A program made the translations under genes and the position numbers. The notes under the pieces were generated by a model. That model did not search any database, was not told where the DNA came from, and saw nothing but the letters and a program-made list of their open reading frames with translations. This document shows, in pieces, positions 26,101 through 34,700 of a stretch of 64,000 bases of DNA (positions are counted from its first letter, which is position 1; each line of letters begins with the position of its first letter). The stretch comes from Stomorhina lunata (lineage: Eukaryota > Arthropoda > Insecta > Diptera > Rhiniidae): the NCBI GenBank assembly GCA_933228675.1, contig OW121743.1:90951998-91015997 (forward strand), given 5' to 3'.

Positions 26101-27333
26101 AGTTTGGAACATTAATCAGGATGGCATCGATGTTCTAATTGATTTTAAGAATACAGCCAAAGCTAAAGAGTTTATATCAGGTAGTGGTTTTACCTACAAC
26201 ATAATGATCGATGATCTGGAAGTGGCTATAGATGAGACCTATGTGGAAGTAAATAATACAGATCCAAAAATGCCCTGGTTGGAAAGAGATGGTAAAATTA
26301 AGAAAAAATATAAAAAATCTTAAAGATTTTCTAATAAATCTTATTTTTCTAAAGGCTCTATTATGAACTGGAATCGTTATCATGATATTGGCGATATCAA
26401 ACAATTTATGCAGTATATTTTGGAAACTTATCCCGAACTAGCGGAAATTGTACAAATCGGTGTAACCAACAGCAAGAGACCCTTGGAAGTCTTGAGAATA
26501 TCTAATGGTGATCCTAATAATTGGGCTGTCTTTGTTGATGCTGGCTTGCAGGGCCGAGATTGGTTAAGTCCTGCTGCTGTTACTTTGGCCATTTCGAAAT
26601 TGCTTTATTTATGGGATCAACCTGAATCTGAAATAATGCGTCATGTTGATTGGTATTTCCTGCCTGTTGCCAATCCCGATGGTTATCAGTACTCTCGCAT
26701 TACCGATCGTTTGTGGACTAAGAATAGACATTTCGATACAAAAACCGGTTGTTATGGCGTTAATTTGGATAGAAATTTTGAATATAAATGGGGTAGTGCG
26801 GGTGCTTCGGGAAATCCCTGTAAAAATCTTTACAAAGGACCGAAACAATTTTCAGAACCCGAAACAAGAGCTATTAGAAATTTTATGTTAAATATGAAGG
26901 ATTATTTGGGAGCCTATATTTCATTTGGGGGTTATGGTCAGGAAATCGCCTATCCCTGGGGAGATGCTGATTTTGTGACTGATAATCAAAAGAAATTACA
27001 TAAAGTGGGTCGTAAAGCCATGGCGGTAAGTAGTGTCAAAAATTCTAAATTTCTTCTGTTTTAAAATATTAAATAAATACTTTCTTGTTTTAGAACTTCC
27101 GCAAAATGAATGAAGCCGAATATCGTGTGGGCTCCAGTTACCGCCTTAAACTTGCCCGTTCTGGAAACTCTGCCGATTGGGTGCAATACTATATTAACCC
27201 CAAATATGTTTACAAAGTTTTCTTGAAAGATCAGGGTCGCTATGGCTTTTTAATGCCTCCACATTATATTGTAGAATCAGGAGAAGAGGCCTTTGAATTT
27301 ATGAAAACTATAGCTTTAGCATTAGAATATTAA
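16765..27333 (+). CDS. M14 carboxypeptidase-like gene, predicted catalytically dead, with two alternative first exons (gene-level entry)
   Basis: Coding exons are 16765-17092 (1A) or 21226-21679 (1B), then 26094-26291, 26355-27025 and 27094-27333. Every junction has GT/AG ends and the phases match. Isoform 1A would be 478 residues and 1B 520, near the usual length of an M14A procarboxypeptidase (signal, ~90-residue propeptide, ~300-residue peptidase domain). The mature part keeps fold signatures: NPDGY, a GVNLDRNF block, a Cys pair flanking it and DQGRYGF near the C terminus. In 1B numbering, the catalytic positions (bovine CPA numbering) read Gln283 for His69, Asp286 for Glu72, Gly409 for His196, Gln472 for Tyr248 and Phe484 for Glu270; Asp356 replaces Asn144 while Arg357 (Arg145) stays. 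It should be secreted but unable to bind catalytic zinc. A ligand-binding, inhibitor-binding or decoy role is inference. The reading frame is intact, arguing against a pseudogene. Confidence 0.85.
17136..17172. repeat. (TA)n microsatellite
   Basis: About 18 TA units, directly abutting the 3' end of the mariner copy. It may be the target or an expansion of the TA target duplication. Confidence 0.95.
17173..18278 (-). mobile_element. Tc1/mariner-family element (DD41D type), truncated at its 5' end
   Basis: The element lies on the minus strand in the intron after exon 1A, directly against a (TA)n run, the expected type of mariner target. Its 3' end begins at the CGGGTGGTTAAATTTC stretch. The 5' end is lost: homology stops at about 18278 and the next bases belong to another repeat (18292-19701), so no 5' inverted repeat is present. 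Confidence 0.85.
17277..18278 (-). pseudogene. Broken mariner-family transposase
   Basis: The main open part (17277-18071, about 264 codons) has the three catalytic Asp contexts: FSDEAHF, FQQDGATCH and CDLTPLDFFLWGY. Counting from the Asp of QQD to the Asp of PLD gives 41 residues between, hence DD41D, the spacing of the rosa/Visitor group. A second open segment (18078-18278) in the same frame encodes a helix-turn-helix part with EKFEQTGSVEDVRT, and the two are separated by one in-frame TAA at 18075-18077. The start codon and the first DNA-binding residues are missing. The copy cannot make an intact transposase. Confidence 0.88.
18292..19701 (+). mobile_element. Rolling-circle-like composite element, copy 2
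   Basis: Same organisation as 2313-3650 but inverted relative to it: the GGTACTTTTT block (18300-18800), then six ~125-bp tandem repeats (18830-19580; marker GAAGGTTT or a close variant after GCCGGC/GCCGAC), then a hairpin CCGAGC-AAG-GCTCGG (19674-19688) and TCAACCAGGTACT. Similarity between the two copies stops just after GTACT, which defines the terminus. Its 5' side abuts the broken end of the mariner. Confidence 0.72.
19702..21065. other. Non-coding stretch between exons 1A and 1B
   Basis: AT-rich, with A-rich short phrases on the + strand from about 20450 to 21010. No open frame with sensible content. If exon 1A is used, this is part of its ~9-kb intron. Confidence 0.55.
21066..21089. 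promoter_or_regulatory. Perfect short hairpin upstream of exon 1B
   Basis: TTTTGTCAGC, loop AAAA, GCTGACAAAA: a 10-bp perfect stem about 140 bp before the ATG and ~35 bp before a TCAGTT initiator-like motif. It could be a palindromic binding site. Function unknown. Confidence 0.4.
21226..21679 (+). CDS. First coding exon 1B: signal/anchor segment and start of M14 propeptide
   Basis: The exon encodes 151 residues plus one base of a split Gly codon. A Lys-rich N terminus (residues 4-20) precedes a hydrophobic stretch at about residues 24-38, so this is either a signal peptide with a long basic n-region or a signal anchor. A Gly/Ser-rich linker follows, and the propeptide signature YYGYQLWKI sits near the end. 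The donor, G|GTTAGT at 21680, is weaker than that of exon 1A but has the same phase. It is the nearest first exon to exon 2 (4.4-kb intron). Upstream there is a perfect hairpin (21066-21089) and a TCAGTT initiator-like motif at 21124-21129. Confidence 0.75.
22762..23549 (+). mobile_element. 0.8-kb miniature element, copy 2 (in intron 1 of the first M14 gene)
   Basis: Same start, hairpin, subterminal inverted repeats and end (GGTGGTGAAGGGTATAAT) as copy 1. It differs mainly by a shorter GGAC tetramer run and small indels. It lies between exon 1B and exon 2. An A-run of about 12 bases precedes it. Confidence 0.85.
25260..25655 (+). repeat. Old, diverged copy of the 0.8-kb miniature element
   Basis: Segments resemble the 3' half of the elements at 10497 and 22762: 'ACTGTGACCTGTACTTTGAT' against 'ATTGCGACCTGTAGTTTGAT', and 'AAAATGTAAACCGATTATC' against 'CAAATGTGGACCGATTATC'. 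Identity is patchy by eye. It lies in intron 1 of the first M14 gene. Confidence 0.5.
26094..26291 (+). CDS. Exon 2 of the M14-like gene: rest of the propeptide
   Basis: A pyrimidine-rich tract ending in CAG precedes 26094. The 66-residue segment starts NEVWNINQDGIDVLIDF and continues to a FTYNIMIDDLEVAID block, which matches the end of M14 activation peptides (Trp after the linker, then a hydrophobic-Asp-Asp-Leu 'inhibitory' helix). The exon ends at G|GTAAAAT (26292), a moderate donor. The 63-bp intron that follows is typical of fly short introns. Confidence 0.85.
26355..27025 (+). CDS. Exon 3 of the M14-like gene: main peptidase-like domain with altered zinc site
   Basis: The exon encodes 223 whole residues. 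It begins SIMNWNRYHDIGDIKQFMQ, the usual N terminus of the mature domain, and contains PLEVLRIS, then GLQGRDW where active members have G-hydrophobic-H-A-R-E-W, so both zinc ligands of the HxxE motif are changed. NPDGYQYS, LWTKNR, GVNLDRNF and a Cys-to-Cys segment follow in family order. The third zinc ligand region reads ISFGGYGQ where active members have a His in place of the first Gly. It ends in frame at the strong donor GTAAGT at 27026; the next intron is 68 bp. Confidence 0.9.
27094..27333 (+). CDS. Exon 4 of the M14-like gene: C terminus and stop
   Basis: The acceptor TTTTAG ends at 27093. The exon encodes 79 residues and a TAA stop at 27331-27333. SGNSADWVQ corresponds to the SGGSxDWxY block of active members, with Gln in place of the substrate-binding Tyr. 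VFLKDQGRYGF corresponds to the ELRDxGRYGF block, with Phe in place of the catalytic Glu. The end, GEEAFEFMKTIALALEY, is the usual C-terminal helix. Confidence 0.9.
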   Translation, partial: NFRKMNEAEYRVGSSYRLKLARSGNSADWVQYYINPKYVYKVFLKDQGRYGFLMPPHYIVESGEEAFEFMKTIALALEY

Positions 27334-27340
27334 TAGAAGT

Positions 27341-27346
27341 AATAAA
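27341..27346 (+). terminator. Polyadenylation signal of the M14-like gene
   Basis: AATAAA lies 8 bp after the stop codon, in AT-rich DNA. It is the closest canonical signal. Such a short 3' UTR is plausible for a fly digestive or secreted protein gene, but other AT-rich signals follow. Confidence 0.5.
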
Positions 27347-27599
27347 TTGAGAGTATTTGAAATTATTGATATTATTAAGTTTAGAAATTAAGTTAATTTA
27401 TTTGAATTTATACAAATTAAAGCAAAAAAATTATTAACATACAAGTAAAGCAATGTAATTTCTATCGTTCGAGTTGGATGATGGCTAGATTCAAAACATC
27501 AAAACTAAAAGAGTTCAAAAGTTGACCAGAGAGAAAGCTTTTACCTTTAAAAGTTTCATACAAGAGACAATTTTTTATAGACAAGTTATTATAGGAAGA

Positions 27600-28970
27600 A
27601 ATTTTCTAAAGAAAACAATCACAGGAACAACTTGCTAATGGAAAGTTATCACAGCGAAAACTTTTCTATAGAAAACTAATTACAGCTAAAACTTTTCTAT
27701 AGAAAACTTATCACAGTGACAACATTTCTATAGAAAACTTATCACAGTGACAACATTTCTATAGAAAACTTATCACAGTGACAACTTTTCTATAGAAAAC
27801 TTATCACAGTGACAACTTTTCTATAGAAAACTTATCACAGTGACAACTTTTCTATAAAAAACTTATCACAGTGACAATTTTTCTATAGAAAACTTATAAA
27901 AGCGATAACTTTTCTATAGAAAACTTATCACAGCGTTAACTTTTCTATAGAAAACTTATCACAGCGGTAACTTTTCTATAGAAAACTTATCACAGCGGTA
28001 ACTTTTCTATAGAAAACTTATCACAGCGGAAACTTTTCTATAGAAAACTTATCACAGCGATAACTTTTCTATAGAAAATTTATCACAGCGATAACTTTTC
28101 TATAGATAACTTATCACAGCGATAACTTTTCTATAGAAAACTTATCACAGCGATAACTTTTCTATAGAAAACATATCACAGCGATTACTTTTCTATAGAA
28201 AACTTATCACAGCGATAACTTTTCTATAGAAAACTTATCACAGCGATAACTTTTCTATAGAAAATTTATCACAGCGACAACTTTTCTGTAGAAAACTATT
28301 CTATGGAAAACTTATCACAGTGAAAACTTTTCTACAGAAAATTTATCACTTTCACTTTTCTACAGAAAATTTATCACTTTTCTATAGAAAACATATTACA
28401 GTGACAACTTTTCTATAGAAAACTTATTACAGTGACAACTTTTCTATAGAAAACTTATCACAGTGACAACTTTTCTATAGAAGACTTATCACAGTGACAA
28501 CTTATCTCAGTGATAAGTTTTCTAAAGAAAACTTATCACAGTGACTACTTTTCTATAGAAAACTTATCACAGTGACAACTTTTCTATAGAAAACTTATCA
28601 CAGTGACAACTTCTCTATAATAAAAACTTCCCACAGTGACAACTTTTCTATAGAAAACTTATCACAGAGACATTTTTTCTTTAGAAAACTTATCACAGTG
28701 ACAACTTTTCTGTAGAAAACTTGTCACAGTGACAACTTTTCTACAGAAAACTTTCCACAGTGACATCTTTTCTATAAAAAACTTATCACAGCAACAATTT
28801 TTTATAGAAAACCTAACACAGCGATAACTTTTCCATAGAGAACTTATCTTGGGAACAATTTTTCTATATCACAATGACTTTTCTATAAAAACTTATCACA
28901 GCGTCAACTTCTCTACAGAAAACTTATCACAAAACTTTTCATTGTTTCTAGTTTTCTATAAAAAACTTGT
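27600..28970. repeat. 31-bp minisatellite downstream of the first M14 gene
   Basis: About 40 tandem units of AACTTTTCTATAGAAAACTTATCACAGTGAC (quoted as AACTTTTCTATAG + AAAACTTATCACAGTGAC). Two sequence types form blocks: CAGTGACA units on the outside (about 27710-27890 and 28400-28740) and CAGCGATA units in the middle (about 27900-28270). Each unit contains the palindrome TTTTCTATAGAAAA. Units decay at the right end. Confidence 0.93.
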
Positions 28971-30368
28971 CTTTTTTGGTTATTATCTTAAATGAGTTTT
29001 TATAAATTCTGTTTGTTATAGCTTTTGCATATTTGACTTTCCGCAATGGGTTAATCTTTAAAAGCAGTAAAAATGCTAATTTAAAATGAAAATATATTAA
29101 CATACTTTCAGGCATAGAGCAAATTTCTCTGAACATTACTCATTCATTGAAATTAATATCGTGAGTTCATTTAAACTTTTGGAAAAAAAAACTTCATAAG
29201 CCATCAACTCCCAGATCTAAGGTATTAATAGTTTGTTTTAGCCAAGTATCAGCAGTTGGGGTAATAAATTAAAAATTCACTAAATAGGTATGTGTTCAGT
29301 CAGTGCTTTCGTTGATTGTTTTTTGGTTCAGCTCCATTGCCTTTTCAATTTGTTTAAACTACTTTTTCCTAAAAAAAAGTTTTTTTTCCAAGTTTTTTTC
29401 TACAAAACGCTTTGTATTAGCATTAAGTAAATAGCTTAGAGAAAAATAATAAGCCAACAAAAATCAATAACCAAAACCTTTTCTATTCATTTCAAATTTA
29501 AATAAGAGAAAAAAACAAATCTTGAATAAACTGAGAAAAAGCTTTAAGCCAAATGCACTTTCTAACCTCTTTCAAAATAAATTTAAATTGACAAAATTAT
29601 AAGAATGAAAGCTTTAGGTTAAATGCCCTGGAACATAGTATATACCCCAGGAAAAATGGAACTTTAAAAAAGAAATTAGACAAAATTCATACATAGAAAA
29701 GAATTAAAAGCAAATATGTAATAAATTATGAGTTTATGTTAAACATTAACATGAATTGCAAAATGTTTTAATGAGACTTAAAAGATTTGAATAAAAAATT
29801 ATAAATTATAAATGATGATATGACACATTAACATAATTAAAATATCAAAGCAAACCTAAAAAACTACTTCAATTAAACTAAATATCATTAAAGTTTATTA
29901 CTTTTTTTTGAATGGAAAAGTTTTTTTGCCCTTAATAATTTTATTTCGATCTTCAAAAGAAAGTCCATAATAATCATATCAAATGGTAACAGATTTATTA
30001 ACCATCATAAAGTTATTTTGTATAACTTCTTTTCAATAGCTCATTAACATTTATTGAGAATGGTCATGTCTGGCCGAAATTTTATTTTGGCTTTTTTATA
30101 CCAAATTATAATATTATACAAACTGATCATTAAAAATGATTTATAGGAATTTTTTTTTAATTTCACTTTCATTGTTATTAATAAAACAAAAAAATACAAA
30201 GTAAAAAAATTGCGATAAGAATTAAATACAAAAATGTTTATTCCAAATTTAATTCGAAATTGGACGTGATCGGTTAACATTCGTGTTTAAATAAAACATC
30301 CTCGGATATTGCTTTAATGTTAAAAAAAATGCCAAACTTGAATACATATGATTAGGCGTAAGCAGCCC
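28970..30368. other. No gene seen
   Basis: AT-rich DNA between the 31-bp minisatellite and the foldback element. Only short, low-complexity open frames. Confidence 0.6.
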
Positions 30369-30599
30369 ATACCACCAGAAGCCGAAGCATTTTTTTTATT
30401 CTCATAAATGAAACTCGTGAAAATGAGTATTAAAAGCATTCAGTTGGAATTTGGATGTTAGCGAAGTCGGTTGGTGCCGCTTTGTTAAAGATAGTACAAA
30501 AACAAAATACACAAGAAACAAAATCAAAATCCAATTTATAGCAACAAAATATATGGTTCGAGACAACAAAGATATATAATCTCGAACATTGTTGCAAGA

Positions 30600-32190
30600 A
30601 AAATTTATGGTAAAAAAAATTGTCTATAAAAAATTTTTGATAAACAAATTTTCTATAGAAAATATATAAAAAAAATATAGAAAATTTTTTTTCATAAAAA
30701 ATTTTCTATAGACAATATTTTTGTCATAAATTTGTCTATAGAAAAATTTTTTTTAGAAAATTTTTTTTTTCGAAAATGTTTCTATAGAAAAAATTAAAAA
30801 AAAAAATTTTTATAGAAAATTTTTTCATAAAAAAATTTTCTATAGAAAATTTTTGATAAACAAATTTTCTATAGAAAAATTTATGGTAAAAAAATTGTCT
30901 ATAAAAAATTTTTGTTAAACAAATTTTCTATCGAAAAAATATAGAAGAATTTTTTTATCGAAAAATTTTCTATACAAAATTTTTTTATCAAAAATTTTTC
31001 TATAGAAAATTTTTTTTATCAAAAATTCTCTATAGACAATTTTTTTGTCATAAATTTGTCTATAGAAAATTTTTTTTTAGAACAAAATTTTTTTCGAAAA
31101 TTTTTCTATAGAAAAAATTAAAAAAAAAAATTTTATAGAAAAATTTTTGATAAAAAAATTTTCTATAGAAAAATTTTTGATAAAAAAATTTTCTATAGAA
31201 AAATTTTTGATAAAAAAATTTTCTATAGAAAAATTTTTGATAAAAAAATTTTCTATAGAAAAATTTTTGATAAAAACATTTTCTATTGATAATTTGATAA
31301 AAGAATATTCTATAGACAAATTTTTGATAAAAAAAAATATTCTATAGAAAAATTTATTAAAGAAAAATTTTCTATAGAAAACTTTTTGATAAAAACCCAT
31401 TTTCTACAGAAAAATTTTCTATAGAAAAATTTGTGATAAAAAAATTTTTATAGAAAAATTTTTAATAAAAAAATTTTCTATAGAAAAATTTTTGATAAAA
31501 ACATTTTCTATAGAAACTTTTTTAATAAAAAAAATTTTCTATAGAACAATTTTTGACAAAAAAAAATTTCTATAGAAAAAATTTGATAAAAACCCATTTT
31601 TTATAGAAAAATTTGTGATAAAAAAATTTTCTATAGAAAAATTTGTGATAAAAAAATTTTCTATAGAAAAATTTGTGATAAAAAAATTTTCTATAGAAAA
31701 ATTTTTTATAAAAAAATTTTCTATAGAAAAATTTTTGATAAAAACATTTTCTATAGAAACTTTTTTAATAAAAACATTTTCTATAGAAACTTTTTTAATA
31801 AAAAAAAATTTTCTATAGAACAATTTTTGATAAAAAAAATTGTCTATAGAAAAATTTTTGATAAAAAAATTTTTTATAGAAAAATTTTTGATAAAAAAAT
31901 TTTCTATAGAAAAATTTTTGATAAAAAAAATTTTCTTCAAAAAAATTTTTTAAGGAAAACTTGTTGATAAACAAATTTTGTATACAAAAATTTTTGATAT
32001 AAAATTTTCTATAGAAAAATTTTCTGTAGAAAATTTGTTTATGAAGATTTTTCCATAAAAAATTTCTTTATCAAACATTTTTCTATGAAAAATTTTTTAT
32101 CAAAAATTTTTTATAGAAAAATTTTTGAAAAAGAAATTTTCTATGGAAAAATCTTGATAAACAAATTTTCCACAGAAAATTTTTTGATAA
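30600..32190. repeat. Left-arm array of the foldback element (~30-bp units)
   Basis: Units of the type TTTTCTATAGAAAA + ATTTTTGATAAAAAAA. Variant units occur in runs: ATTTGTGATAAAAAAA (about 31610-31690) and AACTTTTTTAATAAAAACA (about 31500-31800). Because the unit is about 30 bp, long open frames encoding FSIEKFLIKK-like repeats arise by chance on both strands. Confidence 0.93.
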
Positions 32191-32730
32191 AAAAAATATG
32201 TATTCGGTTAGACATAAAGGAAATTTCGATATCAAGAGAAATGACTAATAAAAAATTATAATTGAGTTTCGGCCCTGAGTTACTTAACTCTTCCGCAAGG
32301 TGTTAATAAGCTTTTAAAAAATAATTTACAAATATTTTCAAATGATTTTTTTAATGTATAAATATTTAAATATCCAAAACATAAATATTAGCCAACAGAA
32401 GTAAAAACAATTGAAACATTTAATTCTCAAAGCAGCTGTTTATCTATTTTTATTTGAGTTTTTATGACATTGATTTTAATCTTTCAATATTTAATGTCTT
32501 GAACAAAATATTTTTTTTACAAAAAAAATATAAAAATAAATATTGAAAACAGATAGATGTCACAGCTGTCAATCCGCATGGCTCTGAACTTTAGCTGGGT
32601 TGAAGGTTTAAAAAGTAACTTGATCTTACAAAACTATTGAATATGGGTTAATCCATAGAACTGTTATATTTTTGCAAATTTTCTTATTTTTTATTTTCGT
32701 TCTGATAACTCAAGGAAATAAAAAAATTTT
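32190..32730. other. Loop of the foldback element
   Basis: AT-rich single-copy DNA between the two inverted arrays. No open frame of 60 codons or more and no transposase motif was found. It contains AGATAGATGTCACAGCTGTC near 32550. Confidence 0.6.
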
Positions 32731-34340
32731 AAAGAAACATTTTTCTATAGAAAATTTTTTTATCAAAAATTTTTCTATAGAAAATTTTTCTATAGAAAAT
32801 TTTTTTATCAAAAATTGTTCTATAAAAAATTTTTGATCAAAAATGTTTCTATAGAAAATTTTTTTATCAAAAATTTTTCTGTAGAAAATTTTTTTATCAA
32901 CAATTTTTCTATAGAAAATTTTTTTATCAACAATTTTTCTATAGAAAATTTTTTTATCAAAAATTTTTCTATAGAAAATTTTTTTATCAACAATTTTTCT
33001 ATAGAAAATTTTTTTATCAAAAATTTTTCTATAGAAAATTTTTTTATCAAAAATTTTTCTATAGAAAATTTTTTTATCAAAAATTTTTCTATAGAAAAAT
33101 TGTTGATAAAATTTTCTACAGAAAAATTTTTGATAAAAAAATTTTTTTTTATCAAAAATTGTTCTATAGAAAATTTTTTTATTAAAAAAGTTTCTATAAA
33201 AAATGTTTTTATTAAAAAAGTTTCTATAGAAAATGTTTTTATCAAAAAATTTTCTATAGAAAATTTTTTTATAAAAAATTTTTCTATAGAAAATTTTTTT
33301 TGTCACAAATTTTTCTATAGAAAATTTTTTTGTCACAAATTTTTCTATAGAAAATTTTTTTATCAAAAATTTTTCTATAGAAAATTTTTTTTATCAAAAA
33401 TTTTTCTACAGAATTTTTTTTTCTATTTTTCTATAGAAAATTTTTTTAAAAAAAAAATTTTTCTGTAGAAATTTTTTTTAAAAAAAAAATTTCTATAGAA
33501 AATTTTTTTTATCAAAAATTTTTCTATAGAAATTTTTTTTATCAAAAATTTTTCTATAGAAATGTTTTTTTTATCAAAAAATTTTTCTATAGAAAATTTT
33601 TTTATTTAGAATTTTTCTATAGAAATTTTTTTTTATCAAAAATTTTTCTATAGAAAATTTTTTTATCAAAAATTTTTCTATAGAAAATTTTTTTATCAAA
33701 AATTTTTTTTTTTCCTGTAGAAAATTTTTTTATAAAAGATTTGAACATTTTTTAATATAAAAATACTTTTATCGAAAATTTTTATAGTAAAATATTTTTA
33801 TAGAAAAATTTTCTATAAGATATAATTTTTATCGATTTTCCAAAGAAAAATATTTTTATTAAAAGTTTCTATAGAAAATTTAAAAAAAAAATTTCTATAG
33901 AAAATTTTTTTTATCAAAAATTTTTCTATAGAAATTTTTTTTATCAAAAATTTTTCTATAGAAATGTTTTTTTTATCAAAAAATTTTTCTATAGAAAACT
34001 TTTTTATCAAAAATGTTTCTATAGAATTTTTTTTTTTTATCAAAAATTTTTCTATAGAAATTTTTTTTATCAAAAATTTTTCTATAGAAAAATTTTTGAT
34101 AAAAAATTTTTCTATCAAAAATTTTTTTATCAAAAATTTTTCTATAGAAAATTTTTTTACCAAAGATTTTCCTGTAGAAAATTTTTTTATAAAAGATTTG
34201 AACATTTTTTAATATAAAAATACTTTTATCGATAATTTTTATAGTAAAATATTTTTCTATAAAAATTTTCTATAAGATATAATTTGTATCTATTTTCCAA
34301 AGAAAAATATTTTTATTAAAAGTTTTCCTATAAAAAAATT
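32730..34340. repeat. Right-arm array of the foldback element (~30-bp units)
   Basis: Units are the reverse complement of those in the left arm (TTTTTTTATCAAAAAT + TTTTCTATAGAAAA). The variants are mirrored too: TTATTAAAAAAGTTTCTATAG (as TTATTAAAAAAGTTTC + TATAG) near 33180-33240 and TTTTGTCACAAATTTTTC near 33300-33345. An internal duplication repeats 33480-33890 at 33937-34347 (offset 457 bp). Confidence 0.93.
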
Positions 34341-34700
34341 TTTGGATCGAAAATATCTAAAAATCTAAAATTGTTTAATATAAGAATTTATTTCTGTTTT
34401 GAAAAATATTCCCAATATTTACAAAAATATTCCCAATGTTTACAAAAATAATAGTGTCGTGGCAACAATGTTCGAGATTATATTTCTTTGTTCTCTCTAA
34501 CCATGTATTTTGTTGCTATAAATTAGAATTTGATTTGTTTTTTGATTTGTTTTTGTCTTTTCTTCAACAAAGCGGCACCAAAACCAACTCCTTTAACATC
34601 CAAATTCCAACTGAATGATTTTAATACTCATTTTCACGAGTTTTATTAATTATCGTGGTATTTACGAAAATGAAAAAAATGCTTCGGCTTCTGGTGGTAT

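Larger units (their letters stand above)
30369..34700. mobile_element. Giant foldback-type element (4.3 kb) with minisatellite arms
   Basis: Outer inverted repeats of ~240 bp: left 30369-30600, right about 34455-34700. Shared landmarks include ATACCACCAGAAGCCGAAGC and its complement at 34681-34700, and CTCGAACATTGTTGC and its complement GCAACAATGTTCGAG. Next come inverted arrays of ~30-bp units (left 30600-32190, right 32730-34340) around a ~540-bp AT-rich loop. The plan resembles Drosophila Foldback (FB) elements, whose inverted repeats are also tandem arrays. No transposase frame was found in the loop, so it is non-autonomous. Sequence homology to FB is not claimed. Confidence 0.82.

Noticed and set aside
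26643..26891. Second-frame open reading frame in exon 3
   Set aside because: Overlaps the well-supported M14 exon in another frame; no domain.
27600..28970. CRISPR-like array of ~30-bp repeats
   Set aside because: Units are contiguous with no unique spacers, there are no cas genes, and the DNA is eukaryotic.
31077..34212. Long open frames on both strands encoding FSIEKFLIKK- or SIENFFIKNF-like repeats
   Set aside because: They come from the ~30-bp unit length and the palindromic core. Frames are open on both strands at once, lack any domain, and break wherever a unit has an indel.
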